64,000 nucleotides of DNA from Shewanella corallii (GTDB lineage: Bacteria > Pseudomonadota > Gammaproteobacteria > Enterobacterales > Shewanellaceae). Shown in pieces: positions 36,691-48,752 of this stretch. Under the pieces are notes generated by a model that saw only the letters and a program-made list of their open reading frames with translations, ran no database searches and was not told the origin of the DNA. How positions within the stretch are numbered: position 1 is the first letter of the stretch; each line of letters opens with the position of its first letter. A program made the translations under genes and the position numbers. The stretch covers positions 1 to 64,000 of the forward strand of contig NZ_JAKIKT010000004.1 in NCBI RefSeq assembly GCF_023349125.1, in the 5' to 3' direction.

Positions 36691-39138
36691 TTACTTTCTC
36701 TTACCGCTCTTCTTCACTGGCTTTTTCGGCCCGCTTTTGGAAGTGCGCTTTTTCACTGAACTCTTCTTGGCTTTTTTGGCAGGCTTGGTGGCACCTCGCA
36801 GCTCTTCACGCACGCTGCCCTTTTTGCTGCCGCCACGTCGGGGAGCATCCTCTTTTGGTGCTTCCCGATCACCACGCCGCTGTTTGGCGCCTTCAAGATT
36901 AACTCTTTCTCTGGCGGTCAAGGGACGACGCCCACGGCCTTTGCGGCGACCACCTTCGTCACCCACCATCAGCAGGTCGATCTGTCTGTCATCCAGATTT
37001 ACCGCTGCTACTTTTACCGTAACCGGGTCACCCACCTGATAGATCTGGCCTGAGGCTTCACCAATCAGGCGCTGACGCATAGGGTCAAACTGGTAATAGT
37101 CGCTGCCCAGACTGGAGATATGTACCAGACCATCGATAAACAGATCATTAAGGCGAACAAACAGACCAAAGCTGGTGACCGAGGCAATTACCGCATCGAA
37201 GGTGTCGCCCACATGGTCCTGCATAAACTCACACTTAAGCCAATCGCTGACATCACGGGTCGCTTCATCAGCACGGCGCTCGGTGTTGGAGCATTCTTCA
37301 CCCAACTGATCCAGCTCGTCCAGCTGATAGTGATAACCGCCATCTTTAGTCCACTTCTCATCGCTGTCGCCACGCTCTTTGGCAAGCAGGTAACGAATCA
37401 CCCTGTGTAGCACCAGATCCGGATAACGACGGATGGGCGAAGTAAAGTGCGAATAGGCTTCCAACGCCAGACCAAAGTGACCTTCGTTATCCGCGGTGTA
37501 AATTGCCTGACGCATGGAGCGCAGCAACATCACCTGGATCAGCTCAGCATCCGGTCTGTCTGCAATGGATTCCATTAACAGCTGGAAGTCGATAGGCTGA
37601 GGCTCAAGGCCGCCACCCAGGCTCAGACCACGCTCGGACAGAAACTCTTTGAACTGAGTCAGCTTCTGCTCAGATGGTGCTTCGTGCACCCGGTACAGGA
37701 CTTCACCTTTATGCTTCTTCACAAACCTGGCCGAAGCCACGTTGGCAAGAATCATACACTCTTCGATGATTTTGTGTGCCTGGTTGCGCATTCTCGGCAC
37801 GATTTTGTCGATCTTGCGCTGCTCGTTAAAGATGAATTGAGTTTCTACCGTCTCAAAGCCGATAGCGCCGCGTTGGGCACGTTGCTCGTCCAGAGTCAGA
37901 TACAGCTCCTGCAACACCTTAAGATTTGGCAGCAGGGCTTCGTGCTCAGGCAGGCCTGGCTCACCTTCCAACATCGCCGCCACCTGGGTATAGGTGAAAC
38001 GGGCATGAGAGTGCATCACTGCAGGATAGAACTTGTAACCGGACAGACCGCCTTTAGCAGAGATGGTCATCTCAGCCACCATACACAGGCGGTCTACACC
38101 AGGGTTCAGAGAACACAGGCCGTTGGACAGTTTCTCCGGCAGCATAGGGATAACCTGCGACGGGAAGTACACAGAGTTACCGCGGGATCTGGCTTCAACG
38201 TCCAAGGCAGAGCCGGTGCGTACATAATGGCTCACATCGGCAATCGCCACCCACAAACGCCAGCCGCCGCTTTTCTTACGCTCGGCATACACGGCATCAT
38301 CAAAGTCGCGGGCATCTTCACCATCGATGGTTACCAGCGGCAAACTGCGCAGATCAATTCTGTCTTTCTTGTCCGCTTCGGTCACTTCGTCCGGAATGCG
38401 TCGCAGCTTTTTCTCGATCACCGCAGACCATTCATGGGGCAGATCATAATTGCGCAGGGCGATTTCTATCTCCATTCCCGGCGCCATCTGCTTACCCAGC
38501 ACTTCGGTCACCTTACCGGCAGCTTTCACGTATCGGCCGGGACGGCGGGTCAGTTCAACCACCACCACATCACCATGACGGGCGCCATTGCGATCGGCAC
38601 TGTCCACCAGGATCTCCTGGGTGATACGCTTGTCATCAGCCACCACAAAGCTCATACCGAAATCTACATAGAAGCGCCCTACCAGCGCCGCGCTGCGTTC
38701 CTGAATCAGGCGTACAATGCGGGCATCCCGGCGTCCCTTGCGATCACTGCCAGCCTTCTGGGCCAGCACTTTATCACCATGGAAATACAGCTGCATGTCG
38801 CGGCTGGAGATATACAGGTCATCGCCACCTTCGTCGGGGCGGAAAAAGCCGAAACCATCTCTATGACCCAATACAGTGCCAGGGATCAAATCCATACGTT
38901 CTGGCAGGCCATAACACTGGCCACGGGTAAACACCAACTCGCCATCACGCTCCATGGCACGCAATCTGCGGCGCAGGGCTTCAAGCTGCTCTTCGTCGGT
39001 AATTTTCAGGGCCTGGGCGATTTTATCCCGGGTCAGAGGTGAGGTTTGTGAGCGTAAGTACTCCAATATGTACTCACGGCTGGGAATTGGGTTTTCGTAT
39101 TTGGTTTGTTCACGCTCAAAATGAGGGTCTTTTATCAT
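36691..39138 (-). CDS. rnr: Ribonuclease R
   Basis: Processive 3'-5' exoribonuclease that degrades structured RNA, important in cold growth and trans-translation. The 815-residue protein has an N-terminal winged helix (about 20-80), cold-shock domains (about 85-240), and the RNB domain with D272, D278, D280 and D281 in [16 protein letters not shown], the same numbering as E. coli. An S1 domain (about 640-725) and a Lys/Arg/Gly-rich tail of about 75 residues follow. GGAAAGTGA precedes the ATG. Confidence 0.98.
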   Translation of the reverse strand: MIKDPHFEREQTKYENPIPSREYILEYLRSQTSPLTRDKIAQALKITDEEQLEALRRRLRAMERDGELVFTRGQCYGLPERMDLIPGTVLGHRDGFGFFRPDEGGDDLYISSRDMQLYFHGDKVLAQKAGSDRKGRRDARIVRLIQERSAALVGRFYVDFGMSFVVADDKRITQEILVDSADRNGARHGDVVVVELTRRPGRYVKAAGKVTEVLGKQMAPGMEIEIALRNYDLPHEWSAVIEKKLRRIPDEVTEADKKDRIDLRSLPLVTIDGEDARDFDDAVYAERKKSGGWRLWVAIADVSHYVRTGSALDVEARSRGNSVYFPSQVIPMLPEKLSNGLCSLNPGVDRLCMVAEMTISAKGGLSGYKFYPAVMHSHARFTYTQVAAMLEGEPGLPEHEALLPNLKVLQELYLTLDEQRAQRGAIGFETVETQFIFNEQRKIDKIVPRMRNQAHKIIEECMILANVASARFVKKHKGEVLYRVHEAPSEQKLTQFKEFLSERGLSLGGGLEPQPIDFQLLMESIADRPDAELIQVMLLRSMRQAIYTADNEGHFGLALEAYSHFTSPIRRYPDLVLHRVIRYLLAKERGDSDEKWTKDGGYHYQLDELDQLGEECSNTERRADEATRDVSDWLKCEFMQDHVGDTFDAVIASVTSFGLFVRLNDLFIDGLVHISSLGSDYYQFDPMRQRLIGEASGQIYQVGDPVTVKVAAVNLDDRQIDLLMVGDEGGRRKGRGRRPLTARERVNLEGAKQRRGDREAPKEDAPRRGGSKKGSVREELRGATKPAKKAKKSSVKKRTSKSGPKKPVKKSGKRK

Positions 39139-39178
39139 TCACTTTCCACATAGATTGATCCCTCCTTGGAGGGCGGGA

Positions 39179-39799
39179 TCAACGGCCATTCAATGATGCT
39201 TTGCGGGCTCTTTTCACCACACTTGCCGGCATCTTGGCCTCTAATCCCTGTAATAAAGTCAACGCTTCCAATTTGGTTGCCTCATCACTGAACACTTCGT
39301 TAAACAGCCAGTGATAGGCCAACTCATAATCTCTTGGACTGCCATACCCCTGAGCCATCAAACGAGCCAGCATCATGCGGGCGGTCTGATGACCATTGGC
39401 GGCAGCCGGAAGCACATATTGAACGGCCCTGTCTTTGTTCTGTACGACAAACCGACCGTCCTGATAATACTCGGCCAATAGTACCATGGCCTCAGGGCTA
39501 CCCTGCTCGGCAGCCTTTTGTAATTGCTCCATCCCCGAGGATGGATTCGCCGGGACACATACACCGTAATTCAGCATCTCCCCCCAGAGATATTGATAGA
39601 GGGGCTGCTTGAGCACCAAAGCCCTTGCTTCGATATCCTGCACCAACTGGCAGTCATCGGCTTTGACCTGCTCCAGGTATCTGTCCTGTTTAATGAGATC
39701 CCGTAATCGCTCCTGACTGTATATATCCACTGCAATTGAGTCGGCATGGGCAAACACCGGCATCATCAGAGGTAAGAGCGATATCAGAATCCGTGTCAT
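39179..39799 (-). CDS. motX: Sodium-type flagellar motor protein MotX
   Basis: Periplasmic T-ring protein needed by sodium-driven polar flagellar stators (PomAB), working with MotY. The 206-residue precursor has a signal peptide ending VFAHA, cysteines C50 and C81 that would form a disulfide, and Sel1 repeats (about 85-165, e.g. GSPEAMVLLAEYYQDGRFV). ATG 39799 gives the proper signal peptide. It lies between purA and rnr, where motX sits in Vibrio cholerae and Shewanella as I recall. The symbol rests on that synteny and the domain layout. Confidence 0.85.
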   Translation of the reverse strand: MTRILISLLPLMMPVFAHADSIAVDIYSQERLRDLIKQDRYLEQVKADDCQLVQDIEARALVLKQPLYQYLWGEMLNYGVCVPANPSSGMEQLQKAAEQGSPEAMVLLAEYYQDGRFVVQNKDRAVQYVLPAAANGHQTARMMLARLMAQGYGSPRDYELAYHWLFNEVFSDEATKLEALTLLQGLEAKMPASVVKRARKASLNGR

Positions 39800-39934
39800 C
39801 TTGTTTATTCCCAGAAGATTGAATACCACTTCATCGGCAGTATAACCCAATTCTGAAGGGGGCAATTTTCGGGATTACCCAGGGCACCATGTCGTTCCGG
39901 GCTAACGGTAAATAACCGTCGGGGTATAGCTATT

Positions 39935-39961
39935 AAAAAAGGCCGCTGGGCGGCCTTTTTT
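39935..39961 (-). terminator. Rho-independent terminator of purA
   Basis: Stem GGCCGC/GCGGCC with a TGG loop, six A before and six T after; it lies 8 bp past the purA stop on the minus strand. Confidence 0.9.
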
Positions 39962-39968
39962 CATCTCA

Positions 39969-41297
<1,329 letters not shown>

Positions 41298-41330
41298 TTA
41301 ACAGATTTAAGGGACCAAGAGCCAATAAAT

Positions 41331-41519
41331 TTATGAAAAAATAATCATCAGTACCACTCCAGCGGTGACTAAAGATCCCCCAATGCGGCGAATAAGGTTC
41401 TGATCTGACTTGGCTAGTTCGCTCATATACGCCTGCCATTTTTTTGGAAAAAACAGCGGCCCAGCGCCCTCTATCAGCAAAACTAACGCCAATGCCAGCA
41501 TCCATACCTCAAAGGTCAT
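41331..41519 (-). CDS. yjeT: DUF2065 family small membrane protein (YjeT-like)
   Basis: 62-residue protein with two membrane segments (about 3-23 and 42-61) separated by a basic loop (FFPKKWQAYMSELAKSDQNLIRRIGG), the DUF2065 pattern. GGAAAGTG precedes the ATG. In E. coli yjeT is immediately upstream of purA, the same order as here, often alongside hflKC. Function unknown. Confidence 0.85.
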   Translation of the reverse strand: MTFEVWMLALALVLLIEGAGPLFFPKKWQAYMSELAKSDQNLIRRIGGSLVTAGVVLMIIFS

Positions 41520-41598
41520 ATCACTTTCCTACCAGGTGTTTTCAGTGGTTGAACGAAATTTACTATCAAAAGCTCTGTTTTAGTATCAAAAAGCCAAT

Positions 41599-41627
41599 AA
41601 AAAACCCAGCATAATGCTGGGTTTTTT
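41599..41627 (-). terminator. Rho-independent terminator of rplM-rpsI
   Basis: Stem ACCCAGCA/TGCTGGGT with a short loop and flanking A- and T-runs, 22 bp past the rpsI stop on the minus strand. Confidence 0.9.
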
Positions 41628-41649
41628 GAAAATACTCGTGAAGCGAAAA

Positions 41650-42042
41650 TTAACGCTTGGAGAACTGTGGCTTACGACGTGCTTTACGCAGACCAACTTT
41701 CTTACGTTCAACCTGACGAGCGTCACGGGTAACGAAACCAGCAGCGCGCAGAGAAGGACGCAGAGCTTCATCCAGTTGCATCAGAGCACGGGTGATACCG
41801 TGACGGATAGCACCTGCTTGACCGGTGATACCACCGCCCTTAACAGTTACATAGATGTCCAGCTTTTCAGTCATTTCAACCAGCTCCAGTGGCTGACGAA
41901 CAACCATGCGAGCAGTTTCACGACCGAAGTAAACGTCCAGAGGACGCTTGTTCACGATGATGTTACCAGTACCAGTTTTCGCGAATACGCGAGCGGTAGA
42001 GGTTTTGCGACGGCCAGTGCCGTAGTACTGAGTTGCAGCCAT
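41650..42042 (-). CDS. rpsI: 30S ribosomal protein S9
   Basis: Small-subunit protein whose C-terminal tail contacts P-site tRNA. The 130-residue protein has the family opening [16 protein letters not shown] and the basic C-terminus [19 protein letters not shown] lies upstream of the ATG. It starts 15 bp after rplM in the standard rplM-rpsI operon. Confidence 0.98.
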   Translation of the reverse strand: MAATQYYGTGRRKTSTARVFAKTGTGNIIVNKRPLDVYFGRETARMVVRQPLELVEMTEKLDIYVTVKGGGITGQAGAIRHGITRALMQLDEALRPSLRAAGFVTRDARQVERKKVGLRKARRKPQFSKR

Positions 42043-42057
42043 TTGCTTTATCCCGTA

Positions 42058-42489
42058 TTAGATATCAAGAACTTGAGGTTGTTGTGCAGCGTGGTTGTGC
42101 TCGGCACCAGCGTAAACTTTCAGCTTACGGAACATGGCGCGGCCCAGAGGACCTTTTGGCAGCATACCCTTAACTGCTTTCTCGATGATCATTTCTGGCT
42201 TGTGAGCTTGCAGCTTCTCGAAGCTGATTTGCTTGATGCCACCTGGGAAGCCTGAGTGCGAGTAGTAAGTCTTGCCCTTGGCCTTGTTGCCAGTAACAGT
42301 TACTTTCTCAGCATTGATAACGATGATGTAATCACCGGTATCCACGTGTGGAGTGTACTCAGCCTTGTGCTTGCCACGCAGACGCAGTGCGATTTCAGTG
42401 GCGATACGACCCAGGGTCTTACCCTCAGCGTCAACAACATACCAGTCACGAGATACAGATTCTGGCTTAGCAGTAAAAGTAGTTTTCAT
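42058..42489 (-). CDS. rplM: 50S ribosomal protein L13
   Basis: Early-assembling 50S protein and, in E. coli, the autogenous repressor of its own operon. The 143-residue protein has the L13 signatures [20 protein letters not shown] and [20 protein letters not shown]. The leader from the promoter at 42637-42665 is about 140 nt and includes a CCACC/GGTGG hairpin, space enough for L13 feedback control. Confidence 0.98.
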   Translation of the reverse strand: MKTTFTAKPESVSRDWYVVDAEGKTLGRIATEIALRLRGKHKAEYTPHVDTGDYIIVINAEKVTVTGNKAKGKTYYSHSGFPGGIKQISFEKLQAHKPEMIIEKAVKGMLPKGPLGRAMFRKLKVYAGAEHNHAAQQPQVLDI

Positions 42490-42636
42490 TTAGAAAAACC
42501 CAAAGTTAAATTCTGTCTCACCTGTTATCTGCCAAATGCAAATAACACGAAAAATGCCGTTCTGTGCCCCTTCGAGCAAAGAAGCAAGCTTTACAAATTC
42601 CACCTCATCGGTGGTAGTAACGTGGGCAGGTGGCGG

Positions 42637-42665
42637 ATTATAGCCAACACTGAGCTAAAAATCAC
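42637..42665 (-). promoter_or_regulatory. Putative rplM-rpsI promoter
   Basis: Minus-strand TATAAT (42637-42642) with a weak -35 GTGATT (42660-42665) at 17 bp and a GC-rich discriminator. It lies in the 323-bp gap between rplM and the zapE stop. The rest of that gap holds a leader and an inverted repeat, but no gene I can support. Confidence 0.5.
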
Positions 42666-42764
42666 CTGTTTTTTTAGCACTTGTTAACTCAATATCCACA
42701 CCTTGCCCCGCCTGGCTTGCAGAAGGAGCCAGCCCAGTGGAATCAAGTCAATTTCACTGTCGGA

Positions 42765-42797
42765 GATCCCGGATCTCTACAACATTGATCCGGGATC
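42765..42797. repeat. Perfect 11-bp inverted repeat containing four GATC sites
   Basis: GATCCCGGATC and GATCCGGGATC are exact reverse complements separated by 11 bp. The hairpin starts 16 bp past the zapE stop on the minus strand, so it may end or protect the zapE transcript, but no T-run follows. Each arm begins and ends in GATC, the Dam methylation site. Confidence 0.65.
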
Positions 42798-42812
42798 GCG
42801 CAGTCTAGTGAT

Positions 42813-43922
42813 TTATGGCAAATGTTCAAGTGCCAAATAGTCATGAGATTGCATCTCTGTGAGGCGGGATCGGCAACGACGGAACTCAAACTCCAGCTGA
42901 CCATTGGTATACAGAGCTTCCAAGGAAACCTCTGATGAAATAATGAGTTTGACATTGCGCTCATAAAATTCGTCTACCAGCGCAAGAAATCTCCGGGCAA
43001 TGTCATCACCGGTTTGCGCCGCGCCCATCTGTTCAACACCGCTGAGCAGCACAGTATGGTAAAGCCGCGCCAGCTCCATATAGTCCCGCTGACTTCTCGG
43101 GCCATCACATAGAGCACGAAAATCCGCCAGCAGCACCCCCTGAGCCTGCTGCCGGATAGGGAAGTGTCGTCCCTCTATTTCCAGTGGCTCGGTGGAGATT
43201 TCAGACTCAGGCGCCAACTGGTCGAAATACTTAAGTAAATTGCAATCGGCCTGCTCATCCAACGGGAAGTGATAGATCTCTGCCTGCTCAAGCGTTCTGA
43301 GTCGATAATCCACTCCGGAGTCCACATTGATCACTTCACAGTGCTTGTTGATCAACGCAATCGCCGGCAGGAACCTGGCCCGCTGCAAACCATTACGGTA
43401 GAGCTCATCCGGAATAATATTGGAGGTGGCCACCAGTACGACCCCTTCGACAAACAGGGCTTCAAACAAGGTGCCCAGCAACATGGCATCGGTAATGTCC
43501 GACACAAAGAACTCGTCGAAACAGATAACCTTATATTGCGCAGCCATCTTGGTAGCGATTTTCGGCAGCGGATCCTGAGTCCCTTTCAGCAACTCCAGTT
43601 CGCCATGCACCCTGTGCATAAAGCGATGAAAGTGAGCTCTGAGTTTGTCGTCAAAAGGCAGGGCATCATAGAAGGTGTCCATCAGGTAGGTTTTACCACG
43701 CCCAACACCACCCCAAAGGTAAAGACCAACAACCGGCTCAGGCTTAGCGAATCCCAACACCTGCTTAAAGCGTGTCAGCACCGACTGAGTCTCACTGGGC
43801 CTGGTCAGATCGTCATACAACCTCTGCAGGGCTTTGACGGCATTTTCCTGTGCCGGGTCATGACTGAAGTCGTCACGTTTGAGGTCCGCCTGATAATGCT
43901 CCCAGGGAGTTAGTCGATCCAC
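42813..43922 (-). CDS. zapE: Cell division ATPase ZapE (AFG1 family)
   Basis: AFG1/LACE1-type ATPase that acts on FtsZ at the constricting septum. The 369-residue protein has Walker A GGVGRGKT (about 71-78), Walker B VICFDEFFVSD and the sensor region VVLVATSNIIPDELY. GTG 43922 is chosen because AGGA lies 6 nt upstream and it gives MDRLTPWEHYQADL and a length near the 375 residues of E. coli ZapE. The frame is open to 44054, overlapping the zapG start. It diverges from zapG, as in E. coli. Confidence 0.93.
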   Translation of the reverse strand: MDRLTPWEHYQADLKRDDFSHDPAQENAVKALQRLYDDLTRPSETQSVLTRFKQVLGFAKPEPVVGLYLWGGVGRGKTYLMDTFYDALPFDDKLRAHFHRFMHRVHGELELLKGTQDPLPKIATKMAAQYKVICFDEFFVSDITDAMLLGTLFEALFVEGVVLVATSNIIPDELYRNGLQRARFLPAIALINKHCEVINVDSGVDYRLRTLEQAEIYHFPLDEQADCNLLKYFDQLAPESEISTEPLEIEGRHFPIRQQAQGVLLADFRALCDGPRSQRDYMELARLYHTVLLSGVEQMGAAQTGDDIARRFLALVDEFYERNVKLIISSEVSLEALYTNGQLEFEFRRCRSRLTEMQSHDYLALEHLP

Positions 43923-44022
43923 TTGAATTCCTGTCAAATTGTCCATATATGAGTATAAAAATAGTATCACGCCTGCCACTTTGGGGTCACTGCCCGCAGT
44001 CGGAGGTTGACAGGAGATTTTT

Positions 44023-44358
44023 ATGGATTGGACACTGGCGCTGGCCGCATTCATTTTGGGCCTGGTATTGGGTTATGTAGCCCGAACCCTTATTGCCCGT
44101 AATGATTCGGGTAAGGATAATGAAAAAAAGGCCGAACAGGCGATGCTGGAATTGAGCCAGTATAAGCAATCGGTGGCGGACTTGTACCAGGAACAGGGAG
44201 AGCAACTATCTCTGCTGGCCGAGCAGGTGAATAAGGTTAATCAACAGTGGAACGAATCAGTCCGTCACCTGCATCTTGATGAGAGCAAACCGCTGCCACA
44301 GCTTGAACAGGAGTCTCACTCAGCCAAAGATGAGACCGCAAAAGGAATTGTGTCCTGA
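44023..44358 (+). CDS. zapG: ZapG/YhcB (DUF1043) cell-division membrane protein
   Basis: Inner-membrane protein linked to divisome and cell-wall balance in E. coli. The 111-residue protein has one N-terminal span (about 5-24) and a cytoplasmic coiled coil (KKAEQAMLELSQYKQSVADLY). AGGAG lies upstream of the ATG. It is slightly shorter than E. coli YhcB (132 residues). The order zapE/zapG-degQ-degS matches E. coli. Confidence 0.9.
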   Translation: MDWTLALAAFILGLVLGYVARTLIARNDSGKDNEKKAEQAMLELSQYKQSVADLYQEQGEQLSLLAEQVNKVNQQWNESVRHLHLDESKPLPQLEQESHSAKDETAKGIVS

Positions 44359-44391
44359 CACACAAAGTTACGACTTTCTGCCAATGAAATA

Positions 44392-44419
44392 GAAACTTAG
44401 CCAGGAAAGCCAAGTCGAA
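44392..44419 (+). promoter_or_regulatory. Sigma-E-like promoter upstream of degQ
   Basis: GAAACTT (44392-44398), one mismatch from the sigma-E -35 GGAACTT, is followed after 16 bp by TCGAA (44415-44419), close to the -10 TCTGA/TCAAA. Initiation near 44426 leaves about an 80-nt leader. A sigma-E link fits an envelope protease of the DegP/Q family. Confidence 0.5.
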
Positions 44420-44507
44420 GGATACATAGGGACCTGGAAACCCATACTCCAGGTGAAATTGAATAATTGCGTTTGAATATTGACCCCTTTTGAGGAGCCA
44501 ACTATTT

Positions 44508-45863
44508 ATGAAAACAAAGATTACATTACTTTCAGCCGCTATCCTCAGCACCAGCCTCAGTCTGATGCCTGCCACAGCTACCGCGGCCTTGCCCATGTCA
44601 GTAGAAGGGCAACAGCTCCCCAGTCTGGCGCCCATGCTTGAACGCACTACCCCGGCTGTCGTATCCGTTGCCGTATCCGGTACCCATGTCTCCAAACAGA
44701 GAGTGCCGGACATGTTCCGCTATTTCTTCGGCCCCAATGCACCGCAGGAACAGGTACGAGAGCGTCCCTTCCGTGGCCTGGGTTCAGGGGTGATCATTGA
44801 CGCCAGCGAAGGCTACATAGTCACCAACAATCACGTTATTGATAACGCTGATGAAATTCTTATCGGTCTTCATGATGGTCGTGAGTTTACTGCAAAACTG
44901 GTGGGGCGTGACGAAGACTCAGATATTGCCCTGCTGCAGATCGAAGCCGACGGTTTGACCGCGGTCAAGTCTGCCGACTCCGATGCACTGCGGGTGGGTG
45001 ACTTTGCCGTTGCTATTGGTAATCCCTTTGGGTTGGGCCAAACAGTAACCTCAGGCATCGTCAGTGCTCTGGGCCGCAGCGGCCTAGGGATAGAGATGCT
45101 GGAGAACTTTATCCAAACTGATGCAGCCATTAACTCAGGCAACTCGGGGGGCGCCCTGGTCAACCTTAATGGTGAGCTTATTGGCATCAATACAGCGATT
45201 GTTGCCCCGGGAGGCGGTAACGTGGGCATTGGCTTTGCTATCCCCGCCAACATGATGCATAGCCTGGTTGATCAAATCCTTGAGCATGGTGAAGTTCGCC
45301 GTGGTGTACTGGGAATATCCGGTCAGGACCTGGACAGCAAGCTGGCAAAGGCATTTGGTCTGGAAACCCAGCACGGCGCCTTCGTCAACGAAGTGGTGCC
45401 TGACAGTGCTGCTGATGACGGTGGTCTTAAGGCCGGTGACATCATCACCAGTGTAAATGGCAAGAAGATCAAATCTTTTCAGGAACTGAGAGCGAAAATC
45501 GCGACCCTTGGGGCCGGCGCCAAGGTTAAGCTTGGCCTGGTGAGAGACGGAGATGAGAAGACGGTAAAAGTTACTCTGGGTGCTCAAAACCAATCCAAAC
45601 TGGCATCTGCCGGTGGCGTTCACCCTATGCTTCAGGGAGCGACACTGGAAAATGCAGGAAAAGGTGTCGAGATTACTGAAGTCACTCCCAACTCCCCCGC
45701 AGCCCAGTCCGGGCTGCTTAAGGGCGATGTGATTGTCGGCATTAATCGCAGCAAGGTGGCTAACCTTAAAGCTCTGACCGATTACCTTAAAGATGCCAGT
45801 GGTACCGTCGCCCTGAAGATAGTTCGGGACGATGTGGCCATGTACCTGATGTTAAGGGGCTAA
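44508..45863 (+). CDS. degQ: Periplasmic serine protease/chaperone DegQ (DegP family)
   Basis: HtrA-family protease that degrades misfolded periplasmic proteins. The 451-residue precursor has a signal peptide ending TATAALP, the catalytic triad H109, D139 and S213 (GNSGGALVN), and two PDZ domains (about 250-345 and 355-450). The short LA loop fits DegQ better than DegP. ATG 44508 has GAGGAG about 10 nt upstream. It is followed by a terminator-like palindrome and then degS. Confidence 0.94.
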   Translation: MKTKITLLSAAILSTSLSLMPATATAALPMSVEGQQLPSLAPMLERTTPAVVSVAVSGTHVSKQRVPDMFRYFFGPNAPQEQVRERPFRGLGSGVIIDASEGYIVTNNHVIDNADEILIGLHDGREFTAKLVGRDEDSDIALLQIEADGLTAVKSADSDALRVGDFAVAIGNPFGLGQTVTSGIVSALGRSGLGIEMLENFIQTDAAINSGNSGGALVNLNGELIGINTAIVAPGGGNVGIGFAIPANMMHSLVDQILEHGEVRRGVLGISGQDLDSKLAKAFGLETQHGAFVNEVVPDSAADDGGLKAGDIITSVNGKKIKSFQELRAKIATLGAGAKVKLGLVRDGDEKTVKVTLGAQNQSKLASAGGVHPMLQGATLENAGKGVEITEVTPNSPAAQSGLLKGDVIVGINRSKVANLKALTDYLKDASGTVALKIVRDDVAMYLMLRG

Positions 45864-45883
45864 GCCTTAGGAGCAAGCAAGTT

Positions 45884-45901
45884 CGGGAGCCTAGGCTCCC
45901 G
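45884..45901 (+). terminator. 18-bp palindrome, probable degQ terminator
   Basis: CGGGAGCC-TAGG-CTCCCG is a fully self-complementary 18-mer 20 bp past the degQ stop, followed by ATGTTTCTTC. The T-run is interrupted, so termination may be partial, allowing read-through into degS. Confidence 0.55.
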
Positions 45902-45962
45902 ATGTTTCTTCATGTTAAACGTGCTAATCTAACAAGACTTTTTTCCGCTGCAGGCCTCTTCA

Positions 45963-47045
45963 ATGACCTTAAAAGGTACCCTAGCTTACTTATCCAAAGC
46001 CGTCTTCTTTGGCCTGTTTATGGCGGGAGTGTTTTTGCTGCTGAATCACCTCACGCAGCCCGACACCAAACTGGGTAAGTTCCTCAATTTTTCTCATGAA
46101 TCACGCAGCGATCTCTCCTTTGCCAGTGCCGTTCGTCGCGCTGCGCCTGCGGTGGTGAATATCTACAGCCTGAGTATCGACAGACAAAGACCACTAAATT
46201 CAGGTTCATTACAGGGACTGGGTTCCGGCGTACTCATGAGCAAAGAGGGTTATATCCTCACCAACTATCACGTCATTAAGAAGGCCGATGAGATTGTGGT
46301 TGCACTGCAGGATGGTCGTAAGTTCACCTCTGAAGTCGTGGGCTCAGATCCTGAGACAGATTTAGCCGTCATCAAAATCGAAGGTGATAATCTGCCAGTG
46401 GTTCCCCTGAGCCTTAACAGCCCGGCTCAGGTTGGCGATGTGGTGTTGGCTATTGGCAATCCTTATAACCTGGGACAAACCATCACCCAGGGCATTATCA
46501 GCGCCACGGGCCGTAACGGGCTATCCTCAGGTTATCAGGACTTCCTGCAAACCGACGCCGCCATTAATGCCGGTAACTCGGGTGGTGCGCTTATCAACAC
46601 CCGGGGCTCACTGATAGGTATCAATACCGCTGCATTCCAGATTGGTGGCGAGGGTGGCGGCCACGGTATCAACTTTGCTATTCCAATCAAACTGGCCCAC
46701 AGCATTATGGGTAAGCTGATTAAAGATGGTCGCGTGATTCGCGGGGCTCTGGGTATCTCAGGTGAGCCCGTCGTGCCTGTTATGGCGCAGATTCTGAACC
46801 TGCCTGATCTTCGGGGCGTTCTGGTGACAGGTGTAGACCGCAATGGTCCCGCCGCCAAAGCTGGCCTGCAGCCCAGAGATGTGATTACTCAGTTCAACAA
46901 TGAAGATGTTCCCAGCGTTGAAATGTTGATGGACAGAATCGCTGAGACCAAGCCAGGTACAGAGATCAACCTGACGATTATCCGCAAAGGCGAAACCTTG
47001 CAGTTACCTGTCACCATTGGCGAAAAGCCGATTAACTACAACTGA
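45963..47045 (+). CDS. degS: Site-1 protease DegS
   Basis: Membrane-anchored periplasmic protease that senses unfolded outer-membrane proteins and cleaves anti-sigma factor RseA to release sigma-E. The 360-residue protein has an uncleaved N-terminal anchor (about 10-28), the triad H103, D133 and S206, and one PDZ domain (about 250-350). No clear ribosome binding site precedes the ATG. No rseA is in the window. Confidence 0.94.
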   Translation: MTLKGTLAYLSKAVFFGLFMAGVFLLLNHLTQPDTKLGKFLNFSHESRSDLSFASAVRRAAPAVVNIYSLSIDRQRPLNSGSLQGLGSGVLMSKEGYILTNYHVIKKADEIVVALQDGRKFTSEVVGSDPETDLAVIKIEGDNLPVVPLSLNSPAQVGDVVLAIGNPYNLGQTITQGIISATGRNGLSSGYQDFLQTDAAINAGNSGGALINTRGSLIGINTAAFQIGGEGGGHGINFAIPIKLAHSIMGKLIKDGRVIRGALGISGEPVVPVMAQILNLPDLRGVLVTGVDRNGPAAKAGLQPRDVITQFNNEDVPSVEMLMDRIAETKPGTEINLTIIRKGETLQLPVTIGEKPINYN

Positions 47046-47055
47046 TAAAACAATT

Positions 47056-47080
47056 GAGGCAAGCCAATCAGGCTTGCCTC
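47056..47080. terminator. Terminator-like hairpin between degS and a small convergent ORF
   Basis: Stem GAGGCAAGCC/GGCTTGCCTC with a five-base loop. T-rich sequence follows on both strands but no long uninterrupted run. It lies between the convergent ends of degS (47045) and the 51-residue ORF (47130). Confidence 0.6.
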
Positions 47081-47129
47081 ATACCTCAGTTTCTTCTTCA
47101 TATTATTAGACTTGGTGCACCTGAGTGGG

Positions 47130-47285
47130 TCAGTGTTGGTGAGAGTACCATTGTACTTTGGTGCGAAACCCCACTTCGGTGGCAATGGCCAGTATTAAGA
47201 GTCCGATGGAAGAAAATATCCAACCGGATGAAAAGGTCAATGCGGCCAACATCAGCAGTACCAGTATCCAAATCAGTCTCAGCAT
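47130..47285 (-). CDS. 51-residue membrane protein (unlisted small ORF)
   Basis: A short frame starting MLRLIWILVLLMLAALTF, then SSGWIFSSIGLLILAIATEV, and ending GFRTKVQWYSHQH. It would span the membrane twice (about 3-18 and 22-40) with a basic aromatic tail. AGAGGAGG lies 4-5 nt before the ATG, one of the stronger ribosome binding sites in the window. It converges with degS, sharing a hairpin. Family not recognised. Confidence 0.65.
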   Translation of the reverse strand: MLRLIWILVLLMLAALTFSSGWIFSSIGLLILAIATEVGFRTKVQWYSHQH

Positions 47286-47435
47286 AAATCCTCCTCTGAT
47301 CTTCCTGATAATGCCCGTTACAGATTTGTTAATCTGCGACGAACTTGATTTCAGACTACTGCCAAATCCTCCAAGTTACAAATCCGTCCTCCACAGCCCC
47401 TCAATACCGATTTGAGTCTAAAGCGGTACCCAAAC

Positions 47436-47466
47436 AAAAAGGGCACTGGTAATCACCAATGCCCTT
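47436..47466 (-). terminator. Rho-independent terminator of murA
   Basis: Stem AAGGGCA-x-TGGT/ACCA-x-TGCCCTT with one mismatch, followed on the minus strand by TTTTTGTTTG, 18 bp past the murA stop. Confidence 0.8.
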
Positions 47467-47483
47467 GCAGTTCGGAAACAGGA

Positions 47484-48752
<1,269 letters not shown>

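Noticed and set aside
37684..39042. A 452-codon open frame on the plus strand opposite rnr
   Set aside because: It lies entirely within the rnr coding region on the other strand, has no ribosome binding site or recognisable domain, and its composition (very rich in His and Gln) is what the complement of rnr codons gives.
47054..47287. Plus-strand frames following degS
   Set aside because: They begin inside the degS hairpin, lack a ribosome binding site and give no recognisable protein. The minus-strand 51-codon frame explains the region better.
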